Shown here: piece after piece, positions 1 through 5,044 of the stretch
Layout of the letters: the number at the start of each line of letters is the position of its first letter
Numbering within the stretch: position 1 is the first letter of the stretch
Assembly: GCA_003520205.1 (NCBI GenBank)
Contig: DOVG01000274.1
Span: 1 to 5,044, forward strand
Direction of reading: 5' to 3'
Source of the DNA: Lachnospiraceae bacterium
Lineage (GTDB): Bacteria; Bacillota; Clostridia; Lachnospirales; Lachnospiraceae
Length of the DNA: 5,044 bases
Made by a program: the position numbers and the translations under genes
Notes under the pieces: model-generated
What the model was told of the DNA's origin: nothing
The model's database searches: none
What the model saw: the letters and a program-made list of their open reading frames with translations, nothing else

Positions 1-841
1 CCAGTACATAACAAATCTTTCTCAAAGTGTCTTTCCATTTGCTTGTTACTTCTTCTTTTGAGCTAAGAGAAACACTTATATACCCTTCAATAAAGGACTC
101 TGCCGAAGCCTGATCTAACACTCCGTCTGTGAAACAGCATGATCTGATGCAGTCAGCAATATCAGTATTAATACTCCCTGTCATGACAGTATCAAAATCA
201 AGAAAGCCTATCATCTGTCTATCCTTAAAGATAGCATTTGCCACTTTGGTATCACCATGGATTATTGATTGATCATCATCGGTATAATCTGTAAAACGTG
301 AGTTTAAATCTTTGATACGCTTTTCTATTCTTTCATCACGATGTTCGTCTATCGCCACATTTTCACTAATTATCCTAGTATATTTGTCATAGTAAAAACG
401 TAAATCATGCAAATGTGGAAATACCTCCTTAGGTTTTCCTTTAATCTTTTGAAAAACAGCATGCATCCGGGCAAGACCGCTTCCACAGGCATAAAGCATA
501 TCTTTTGACATAGGCAGATCAATGGCATCTCCAATAATGTAATGGTACATCCTCCAGTTATCACCATTTATGTCAGTATGAAAGAATCCACCGTCATTCG
601 TTTTCAACCACTTAGGGTAACCCCAGTCACTCTCATCAAAAGGCTCAGAATAAAGATTATAATTATATTCCAGCTTCTTTTTATCCATTCCTTTGAAAAG
701 CCTCTGAAGCACATAATTACAATCTTCTGTTTCTATAAGAAATGTATCATTTATATGGCCATCCCCCAATGGGCTGATGGCCAATACTTTATCATCTATA
801 TAGTTTTTACATATTTCTTCATGTTTCATATTATCAGACAT
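1..841 (-). CDS. APH-fold sugar/small-molecule kinase, NahK-like (3' end beyond window)
   Basis: Cytoplasmic ATP-dependent kinase of the aminoglycoside phosphotransferase / choline kinase superfamily. The first 280 residues are present and the frame is still open at base 2, so the C-terminus is missing. Visible motifs are an N-lobe nucleotide loop GDGHINDTF (residues 26-34) followed by YVLQRL (43-48), the catalytic Brenner loop HGDTKVAN (195-202, with D197 as base and N202 as metal ligand), and the metal-binding segment LDFDTVMTGS (214-223) followed by DIADCIRS (227-234). From memory of the family, this order and spacing resemble Bifidobacterium N-acetylhexosamine 1-kinase (about 359 residues), so roughly 80 residues are probably lost. 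Substrate specificity cannot be read from the sequence; a GlcNAc/GalNAc or other sugar 1-kinase is an inference. The start is the ATG at 841, 17 bases after the preceding stop. It lacks a good ribosome binding site (only GGAA abutting the ATG), which suggests translational coupling; Met5 at 829 is an alternative. Family call is firm, NahK-like role moderate. Confidence 0.8.
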   Translation of the reverse strand, partial: MSDNMKHEEICKNYIDDKVLAISPLGDGHINDTFLIETEDCNYVLQRLFKGMDKKKLEYNYNLYSEPFDESDWGYPKWLKTNDGGFFHTDINGDNWRMYHYIIGDAIDLPMSKDMLYACGSGLARMHAVFQKIKGKPKEVFPHLHDLRFYYDKYTRIISENVAIDEHRDERIEKRIKDLNSRFTDYTDDDQSIIHGDTKVANAIFKDRQMIGFLDFDTVMTGSINTDIADCIRSCCFTDGVLDQASAESFIEGYISVSLSSKEEVTSKWKDTLRKICYVL

Positions 842-858
842 TTCCGATAGCACTGTAA

Positions 859-996
859 CTATAAATCCTGAGTTACCCCTTTATTATTCTCTTCTTCCCA
901 CTCTTTCAAGAATTCTTCTTTTGTCTGGTTATATTTTTCAAAAAATTCTTCATCTGAAAGAACGGTATAATCATTTATTCTCTGAATGTTACTCAT
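859..996 (-). CDS. Unrecognised 45-residue acidic protein
   Basis: Small complete gene with ATG at 996 and TAG at 859. It is preceded by the purine-rich AAGGGGTGG eight bases upstream of the start, which argues for real translation. The product is 45 residues, with about 12 Asp/Glu against 5 Lys/Arg, so it is strongly acidic. It has no signal peptide or membrane segment and should be cytosolic. Residues 15-37 (from SDEEFFEKY to KEWEEEN) look like one or two charged amphipathic helices with Phe/Tyr/Trp at intervals, a pattern common in small binding or regulatory proteins. It lies 25 bases after the 69-residue gene and 17 bases before the kinase, in the same orientation. I do not recognise a family. 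It could be a partner of the kinase or of the 69-residue protein, but nothing in the sequence establishes that. Confidence 0.6.
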   Translation of the reverse strand: MSNIQRINDYTVLSDEEFFEKYNQTKEEFLKEWEEENNKGVTQDL

Positions 997-1004
997 ATTA
1001 TTTT

Positions 1005-1013
1005 CCACCCCTT
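1005..1013 (-). promoter_or_regulatory. Ribosome binding site of the 45-residue gene
   Basis: On the minus strand this reads AAGGGGTGG, eight bases before the ATG at 996. It is the main evidence that the short 45-codon frame is a translated gene rather than chance. Confidence 0.6.
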
Positions 1014-1021
1014 ACTTTAAG

Positions 1022-1231
1022 TTACCGTTTAATCCCCAAAGAATATCTTACCTCTGCTTTAAGCTCTTCTTCCGTAAGGTTATACGGAAACGGATCTTCA
1101 TCCCCTGATATAGTTGTAAACTTCTCCTGCTTAGTACAGATATATTTTTCACCAAGAGACTCAGCATATTGCAGAACAAAATAAACTGCTTTATTATATT
1201 CTTCTTCTGAATGTTCGGTATATGGCCACAT
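1022..1231 (-). CDS. Unrecognised 69-residue acidic protein
   Basis: Complete small gene with ATG at 1231 and TAA at 1022. A perfect AAGGAG lies five bases before the ATG, so the start is well supported. The product is 69 residues with about 14 acidic and 8 basic residues, no signal peptide and no membrane segment, so it should be cytosolic. Residues 8-27 (HSEEEYNKA onward, with VYFVLQYAESLG) look like a single amphipathic helix. They are followed by a segment with one Cys (C32), the loop SGDEDPFPYN (42-51), and a second probable helix LTEEELKAEVRYSLG (52-66). I cannot assign a family. It starts 19 bases after the stop of the large DUF6273 gene and ends 25 bases before the 45-residue gene, so it is very probably co-transcribed with both. 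The plus-strand reading of the same DNA is not coding-like. Confidence 0.75.
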   Translation of the reverse strand: MWPYTEHSEEEYNKAVYFVLQYAESLGEKYICTKQEKFTTISGDEDPFPYNLTEEELKAEVRYSLGIKR

Positions 1232-1236
1232 AAGAA

Positions 1237-1242
1237 CTCCTT
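1237..1242 (-). promoter_or_regulatory. Ribosome binding site of the 69-residue gene
   Basis: Minus-strand AAGGAG, five bases upstream of the ATG at 1231, inside the 19-base gap after the preceding stop. It fixes the start of this small gene. Confidence 0.8.
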
Positions 1243-1250
1243 ACATTCTA

Positions 1251-3272
1251 TTATTTCGTTTTGAATTTGATAGTTTTCGTATTACCCTTCTTATCTGTCA
1301 CCTTGAGGATGTTCCACTTACCCTTCTTCTTAAGCTTTTTCTTTTGTGATTTAAGCTTAATGGTAATCGACGTTTTATTTTTCTTTATCTTAATTGTTTT
1401 ACCATTAAGAGCAATCTTCTTTATTTTGTCCTTATCTTTAACCTTTATCTTTGAAGTCTTCTTGACCGTAGATTTATTCTTTATACTAAATGTAGTCTCC
1501 TTATCCTTCTTCACAACTGGATTCGTAGTTGGAGTTTTAGTAGGCGTAACTATAGCAGTAGGCTGAGATGTAGGTGTTGTCTTCACTTTTTGAGAAGGAT
1601 CAGAAGTAGGTATCTGTGTCGGACTAGAAGAAGGTGTCAATGTTGGAGCACCAGTTGGATCAATTTCTTCACTTTCAGTTTTATAAGTTCCTCCTGAAGA
1701 ACTAGTTGTACCAACGTATTTTGCGCCACAAGCTTTTAAATTTACATGAATAGCAGGTCGAATAGAGCTATATACTACTCCAACTCCGCCTCCACCACCA
1801 TACAGAACATCACCGTCAGGATGAATGCAGGCATTATAGTTATCATATAAACCAGCTGTTCTTAACTCCCAATGACAATCCATATTATTCTTTCGGACAC
1901 CCGCTCCGTTCATCCAAGCGTATTCAGTAGTATAAGCCACTCTGGTATCCGATTCGTCATATTCTTCATTAAAACCATATCTATAATTAATCACTTCCGG
2001 AATAGATAATACGAATACTTTATCTACGGTATCTTCACCACTATACGTTCCAAATTTTGGACTAGGCGGATTACTTAATTTGCTTTCATTAATATCCGTT
2101 TTTTCTTCTTCAGAAAATGCAGAATTATAGAATTCGTTATTTAGCCATTTACGTAGGCTGCACATATCCCAAGTAACTACTTCCGCTGAAAAATCATTAT
2201 GATATGGCTTACAATCTAAACCTTTATTAGAAAGTAAAAAAACATCTGTACCATCCTTATTTACTGAGAGCACTCTCCATACAATAGGCTGTTTCTCAAA
2301 TATAGCCGATTGTTCATAACTCCCAAGATACACACAATCCCAGATTGTATTGCCGCTATCTACTTTAGGATTAGCATATCCATCGTTTTTATCATATATA
2401 TTCCCTTGTGAATCTACCTCGCCGGCATCGATTACATACGATGAATCAAGTTTAATATGCATGGCTGGTCTTACACAGTTATTATTATCTATCGATGAAT
2501 AATCATTTATAGAACCATTTCCCGATACACACGGAGCAAAATAATAATCACGACGAGGTGATCTCAACCACCATTCGCTATTCATATTGCCAACACCACT
2601 TCCTATGGAAGATCGAGCTCCATTATATTTAGCATAATCCGTTATTGTCGAAATTCTAGAATCATCCCTTGAGTTTATTTCTTCTCCAAATCCAAATTCC
2701 TTATTTGTTACTTCATCTAGCGATAATAAAAATACGTTATCTTCAGTTGTTTCTATTGGTGGTTCTTCATCAGTAGGTTTTACTGTTCCGTCCGGATTGA
2801 GTTCAGTAAATATCCCCTTATATGTTACATCCGAGATATTGATAGCAGTTTTTTCATCCTGTGTAAACGCCTTATTATAAAAATCATCATTTAACCATTT
2901 ACGTAGACTGCTTTCCTTCCAAGTTATATTTTCCTGAATATACTCATCATTTATAAACTCAAATTTTAAAGCTCTATTTAAATAAGGTTGACCATCCAAA
3001 CCTTTATCAGCTAAAACAAACGCATCTTTCCCATCTTCACTAACGGACAGTATTCTCCATTTAATTGGTTCTGTTTTAAATCCTATAACATCCTGCGGAT
3101 ATTCTCCGAACTCTACCAAATCCCAGGTAACTGTTCCATCCTCATCAATACGAGGATTACTGATCTCATCTGCTTCAGCATTGACTTTTAGGTCACTGAC
3201 TGAAAATGATGATATTAATAATATTGAAGCTATAGATATAGATAAAAAGCTTTTACACGTCGTTCTTCTCAT
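1251..3272 (-). CDS. Secreted protein with two tandem DUF6273 domains and a Lys-rich C-terminal module
   Basis: A 673-residue exported protein. Residues 1-32 form a signal peptide (MRRTTCK, hydrophobic SISIASILLISSF, probable cleavage after KVNA). Two DUF6273-type domains follow, about 37-276 and 299-513. Each carries the same ordered motifs: PI.WR.LSV (69-77; 329-337), KGLD..PY (90-97; 350-357), TW...SLRKWLN..FYN.AF (116-136; 366-386), a VF.LS...V strand (180-188; 419-427), W.LR (234-237; 468-471) and a closing [VI]RPA.H (267-272; 504-509). Residues 537-588 are a Thr/Pro/Ser linker, and 591-673 hold 33 lysines in 83 residues in an Ig-like beta pattern ending TDKKGNTKTIKFKTK. From family knowledge the domain resembles the FGE/C-type-lectin fold; no catalytic residue is evident, so ligand binding is more likely than catalysis (inference). 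No sortase motif or lipobox is seen. The start has AGGAGG ten bases upstream. It lies 49 bases after the expansin gene. Confidence 0.85.
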   Translation of the reverse strand: MRRTTCKSFLSISIASILLISSFSVSDLKVNAEADEISNPRIDEDGTVTWDLVEFGEYPQDVIGFKTEPIKWRILSVSEDGKDAFVLADKGLDGQPYLNRALKFEFINDEYIQENITWKESSLRKWLNDDFYNKAFTQDEKTAINISDVTYKGIFTELNPDGTVKPTDEEPPIETTEDNVFLLSLDEVTNKEFGFGEEINSRDDSRISTITDYAKYNGARSSIGSGVGNMNSEWWLRSPRRDYYFAPCVSGNGSINDYSSIDNNNCVRPAMHIKLDSSYVIDAGEVDSQGNIYDKNDGYANPKVDSGNTIWDCVYLGSYEQSAIFEKQPIVWRVLSVNKDGTDVFLLSNKGLDCKPYHNDFSAEVVTWDMCSLRKWLNNEFYNSAFSEEEKTDINESKLSNPPSPKFGTYSGEDTVDKVFVLSIPEVINYRYGFNEEYDESDTRVAYTTEYAWMNGAGVRKNNMDCHWELRTAGLYDNYNACIHPDGDVLYGGGGGVGVVYSSIRPAIHVNLKACGAKYVGTTSSSGGTYKTESEEIDPTGAPTLTPSSSPTQIPTSDPSQKVKTTPTSQPTAIVTPTKTPTTNPVVKKDKETTFSIKNKSTVKKTSKIKVKDKDKIKKIALNGKTIKIKKNKTSITIKLKSQKKKLKKKGKWNILKVTDKKGNTKTIKFKTK
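1734..3164 (-). repeat. Tandem duplicated DUF6273 domains (protein-level repeat)
   Basis: Domain 1 occupies about 2445-3164 and domain 2 about 1734-2378, separated by roughly 22 residues. The copies share framework motifs (for example SLRKWLN, KGLD, RPA.H) but differ widely between them, so this is an old domain duplication rather than a recent DNA repeat. Domain 1 has an insertion around residues 150-178 (acidic, Pro-rich) that is longer than the corresponding part of domain 2. Domain 2 has W-E-L-R where domain 1 has W-W-L-R, and a glycine run (492-496) in its last loop. Confidence 0.75.
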
Positions 3273-3282
3273 TGCTAAATAT

Positions 3283-3288
3283 CCTCCT
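3283..3288 (-). promoter_or_regulatory. Ribosome binding site of the DUF6273 gene
   Basis: Minus-strand AGGAGG, ten bases before the ATG at 3272, slightly longer than ideal spacing. It lies in the 49-base gap after the expansin stop codon, where I see no terminator. Confidence 0.75.
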
Positions 3289-3321
3289 CTTTACTCCATC
3301 TTTCTCTTATAGTAGCTACTT

Positions 3322-4797
3322 CTAATATGGGAAGTTATTCTTTCCATTCACAGGTTTTTCTGTCGTATCTATTCCTATTCCTTCCTCAATAAGAACATGT
3401 CCATAAAAATCGGTAATCCTAAATGTATATGGGCCTGAACCTCCCAAACCATCTGCAGCAGTAAAATAATTATACTCTTCTCGTGGGAGTTCCTTATAGG
3501 TATTGGTTCCAGCATCCAGATATTCAAGCTTCTTTATTGGATATCTGTTATTTCTTATCTGTACCTGTGCCCAATACTGTGTACTTGTTGGTTTCCAAAG
3601 GAATTGTATAGGTCCATCAGTCGGAAGAGGTATTATCTTCCATGTGATATTCATTCTTCCTGTTACTTCCGGTTCAATTGTCAGAAAAGCAGTCTTAGTA
3701 AGGTCTATATCACCTTTAGCACCTTCCGGAAGTCTATCTGCTATAAGGACCTTTATCTTATCCCCATCTTTATCTGTTATTTCAACATACGCTCCTGCAA
3801 GACTGTTCATATAATCCGCATTATTCATAGCGGCTGTATATAACTCGTGCGATGCAGCATAATCGTCCAGGTTCGCTGCCCCACCTGCTTTAGGAACATA
3901 AAATGTTCCTTCACCGGAATGAACGTTATTTATAGAATACTCACCTGCATCATAGGACAAAGTTTCCTCTGATGGCTGATCAGGAGCAACTGTCGGTGTA
4001 GCCGTCGGAGACGGAGTACTCGTTGGGGTTGCTGTTGGTGTACTCGTCGGTACTGGTGTACTCGTTGGAGTTGACGTCGTTTTTGCTGTTGGTGTACTTG
4101 TTGGAGTTGACGTCGGAGTATTCGTCGGTGCTGGTGTACTCGTTGGAGTTGATGTCGGTTTTGCAGTCGGCGTACTTGTCGGCGTTGATGTTGGTTCTTC
4201 TGTCGGGGTCGGCTCTAGCGTCGGTGTTGACATCGGTGCCTCGGTTGGATCTTCCGTTGGCATTGCAGTTGCCGTTGGTTCAGGCATTGACGTCGGTGCC
4301 TCGGTTGGATCCGCCATCGGTGTTGCTCTCAGCATAGCAGCCTCCGTAGATTCTGGAGTTGCTGATGGTGTAGGATTATCTGTTGGAATTATTGACGGAG
4401 TTGTCGTTGGTGTTTCCGTAGGTATTAATTTAGACTCAGTTACTGGAGTCTTATCTGTAATCTTGACCTTTATGGTTCCTTTAGCCTTTAACTTACCGTT
4501 CTTATATCCTTTGACCGTAAGTTTTACACTACCCTTTTTAAGTCCTTTTATCTTAATCTTCTTACCTTTTACGGATATTTTTACATACTTTTTCTTGGAA
4601 GCCTTAACCTTTATCTTATAATTTCCTTTTACCTTTACTGTAGCTGTTTTTGATACAGAAACTGTCAGAGATGTTTTTGAAAGGCTAAGTTTCTTTGTTT
4701 TTGCGTATACTGTTTCATCAGAATAAATAGCATTAGTTATTAATAATGCTATTACGAGTATAATACATAGTATCTTCTTCGAATTACTATTATTCAT
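3322..4797 (-). CDS. Secreted expansin (EXLX1 type) with Lys-rich Ig-like module and Thr-Pro linker
   Basis: A 491-residue exported protein. Residues 1-32 are a signal peptide (hydrophobic LCIILVIALLITNAI, probable cleavage after TVYA). Residues 33-116 are a Lys-rich Ig-like module (30 lysines in 84, Big_2-like start KLSLSKTSLTVSVSKTATVKV). Residues 126-272 are a Thr-Pro linker, and about 282-491 form a two-domain bacterial expansin. Compared from memory with Bacillus subtilis EXLX1, domain 1 has the HSGEGTFY start (T298), AADYM-like helix (AMNNADYMNS), AYVEITDKDG, and DRLPEG...DLTKTAF, keeping D354, E358 and the key Asp D365, but with Leu356 at the usual Tyr. Domain 2 has K402, Y408-W409, QVQIRNNRYPI and Y442 of EYNYF, and ends near NFPY like EXLX1. 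Expansins loosen cellulose/hemicellulose networks and bind wall polysaccharide without hydrolysis. A GGAGGG site six bases before the ATG supports the start. Domain assignment is confident; wall target is unknown. Confidence 0.9.
   Translation of the reverse strand: MNNSNSKKILCIILVIALLITNAIYSDETVYAKTKKLSLSKTSLTVSVSKTATVKVKGNYKIKVKASKKKYVKISVKGKKIKIKGLKKGSVKLTVKGYKNGKLKAKGTIKVKITDKTPVTESKLIPTETPTTTPSIIPTDNPTPSATPESTEAAMLRATPMADPTEAPTSMPEPTATAMPTEDPTEAPMSTPTLEPTPTEEPTSTPTSTPTAKPTSTPTSTPAPTNTPTSTPTSTPTAKTTSTPTSTPVPTSTPTATPTSTPSPTATPTVAPDQPSEETLSYDAGEYSINNVHSGEGTFYVPKAGGAANLDDYAASHELYTAAMNNADYMNSLAGAYVEITDKDGDKIKVLIADRLPEGAKGDIDLTKTAFLTIEPEVTGRMNITWKIIPLPTDGPIQFLWKPTSTQYWAQVQIRNNRYPIKKLEYLDAGTNTYKELPREEYNYFTAADGLGGSGPYTFRITDFYGHVLIEEGIGIDTTEKPVNGKNNFPY
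4036..4191 (-). repeat. Two tandem 78-base units inside the Thr-Pro linker
   Basis: Bases 4114-4191 and 4036-4113 encode residues 203-228 and 229-254, which match at 23 of 26 positions (differences P/T, A/V and N/S). At DNA level about 66 of 78 bases agree, with most changes synonymous. This is a tandem duplication that has diverged under selection for protein sequence. Confidence 0.85.
4233..4311 (-). repeat. 19-base direct repeat in the linker
   Basis: TCGGTGCCTCGGTTGGATC (plus strand) occurs exactly at 4233-4251 and 4293-4311, 60 bases apart and in frame. It encodes the repeated DPTEAP at residues 163-168 and 183-188, marking a second, separate 20-residue duplication in the linker. Confidence 0.85.
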
Positions 4798-4803
4798 ACG
4801 TAT

Positions 4804-4809
4804 CCCTCC
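4804..4809 (-). promoter_or_regulatory. Ribosome binding site of the expansin gene
   Basis: Minus-strand GGAGGG, six bases before the ATG at 4797. It sits in the 21-base gap after the stop of the upstream small gene, so the expansin is probably translated from a longer transcript entering from the right. Confidence 0.8.
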
Positions 4810-4818
4810 ATCAGCTAT

Positions 4819-5016
4819 CTAATCCAGTACAAAGCGCCATTTAAGGCCTTCTGCTTCAACGAAGATTACATCTTGTAATAACTTATGCTCTTCATTATTC
4901 GGTTCAAACTCATCCCACATAGTCCAGAAAACTGATTTATCATTTCTGCAGACTTTTGCTTTCATTATATCTGACAAATATCCATCTGATGGATTATTAA
5001 AATGAAACTTAAGATC
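4819..5016 (-). CDS. 3' part of an unrecognised small gene, start unresolved
   Basis: An open frame of 65 sense codons ends at TAG (4819-4821), and an in-frame TAG at 5017-5019 closes it upstream. The reading has protein-like composition (for example KFHFNNPSDGY, SVFWTMWDEFEPN, LLQDVIFVEAEG, LKWRFVLD), is cytosolic in character and is rich in acidic and aromatic residues. The first ATG in the frame is at 4965 (MKAKVCRNDK, 48 residues), with TTG at 4977 as an alternative. Neither has a convincing ribosome binding site, and the sequence already looks coding upstream of both. This suggests that the true N-terminus lies in another frame to the right and that a frameshift, or a sequencing error, separates them. 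I do not recognise the family. It ends 21 bases before the expansin gene. Confidence 0.45.
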   Translation of the reverse strand, partial: DLKFHFNNPSDGYLSDIMKAKVCRNDKSVFWTMWDEFEPNNEEHKLLQDVIFVEAEGLKWRFVLD

Positions 5017-5044
5017 CTATTTCTTCATACATGACTGTTTTATA
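5009..5044 (-). other. End of an open frame entering from the right edge
   Basis: Eleven sense codons (YKTVMYEEIGS) then TAA at 5009-5011, in a different frame from the 4819-5016 segment and overlapping it by eight bases. It may be the upstream part of the same gene, broken by a one-base shift, or the end of a separate gene. Too little is visible to choose. Confidence 0.3.

Larger units (their letters stand above)
3982..4422 (-). repeat. Thr-Pro linker repeat region of the expansin gene
   Basis: Codons for residues 126-272 form degenerate short repeats encoding variants of PTSTPTSTP, PTAKP and DPTEAP. The linker is probably extended and may be O-glycosylated, separating the Lys-rich module from the expansin domains. 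Apparent hydrophobic open frames on the opposite strand are by-products of this composition. Confidence 0.9.

Noticed and set aside
370..567. Minus-strand 65-codon frame with several Cys
   Set aside because: It overlaps the kinase gene in another frame. The kinase frame holds all family motifs, so this is a shadow.
542..1184. Plus-strand open frames over the kinase and small genes (542-850 and 921-1184)
   Set aside because: They lie opposite well-supported minus-strand genes, have no family features and no good ribosome binding sites.
1251..1502. Lys-rich C-terminus as a nucleic-acid-binding tail or sortase anchor
   Set aside because: The protein has a signal peptide and so is extracellular. 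The tail has a regular beta-strand-like pattern rather than a simple basic tail, and there is no LPxTG motif or trailing membrane segment.
1261..1566. Plus-strand hydrophobic open frame rich in Phe and Leu
   Set aside because: It is the complement of Lys-rich codons (AAA/AAG) at the end of the DUF6273 gene, which naturally read as Phe/Leu on the other strand.
3311..3320. AGTAGCTACT palindrome between the expansin and DUF6273 genes as a terminator or operator
   Set aside because: It is a short perfect palindrome with no loop and no following U-tract, and part of it lies close to the stop codon. It is too small to support either role.
4023..4337. Plus-strand open frame rich in Leu, Val and Ser, resembling a membrane protein
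   Set aside because: It is the complement of the Thr-Pro linker codons in the expansin gene. The repetitive composition removes stops, and there is no independent ribosome binding site or gene context.
4964..4969. Minus-strand TATAAT as a promoter -10 box for the expansin gene
   Set aside because: No reasonable -35 hexamer lies 16-18 bases upstream and no extended -10 is present. It falls inside a coding-like segment, and the hexamer is expected by chance in AT-rich DNA.
5009..5020. Programmed +1 frameshift like that of prfB
   Set aside because: The shift would need TCT to slip to CTT before TAA, which is not a known efficient slip, and the upstream AGGA is not placed like the prfB stimulator. 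A mutation, error or gene overlap is simpler.

Overview
The window looks like part of a Firmicutes genome, most likely a gut or rumen Lachnospiraceae/Clostridia member (Butyrivibrio- or Eubacterium-like). The reasons are AT-rich DNA with strong AGGAGG-type ribosome binding sites, secreted proteins with Lys-rich Ig-like (Big_2-like) modules and long Thr-Pro linkers, DUF6273 domains, and an expansin. The last three points are family knowledge. The taxon is inference.

All supportable genes lie on the minus strand, packed head to tail with gaps of about 17-50 bases. I see no convincing terminator or internal promoter, so they look like one operon read from right to left. In transcription order they are: (i) the 3' part of a small unidentified gene at the right edge (stop at 4819), possibly frameshifted near 5009-5016; (ii) a secreted expansin (3322-4797) made of signal peptide, Lys-rich Ig-like module, about 147 residues of Thr-Pro linker, and a two-domain expansin of the bacterial EXLX1 type; (iii) a second secreted protein (1251-3272) made of signal peptide, two tandem DUF6273 domains, a Thr/Pro/Ser linker and a Lys-rich C-terminal module; (iv) a 69-residue acidic cytoplasmic protein (1022-1231); (v) a 45-residue very acidic protein (859-996); (vi) the first 280 codons of an APH-fold small-molecule kinase resembling N-acetylhexosamine 1-kinase, running off the left edge (1-841).

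The two secreted proteins have mirror-image architectures. The Lys-rich module is N-terminal in the expansin and C-terminal in the DUF6273 protein, and each is joined by a Thr-Pro linker to a putative carbohydrate- or ligand-interacting part. A reasonable inference is that both work at the cell surface, with the expansin loosening or binding plant or bacterial wall polysaccharide and the DUF6273 protein acting as a binding protein. The intracellular small proteins and the kinase have no obvious mechanistic link to them, and co-transcription may be only positional. The main points of interest are the unusual expansin architecture, its altered active-site and binding residues, the loop pattern of the paired DUF6273 domains, and the two unrecognised small proteins.
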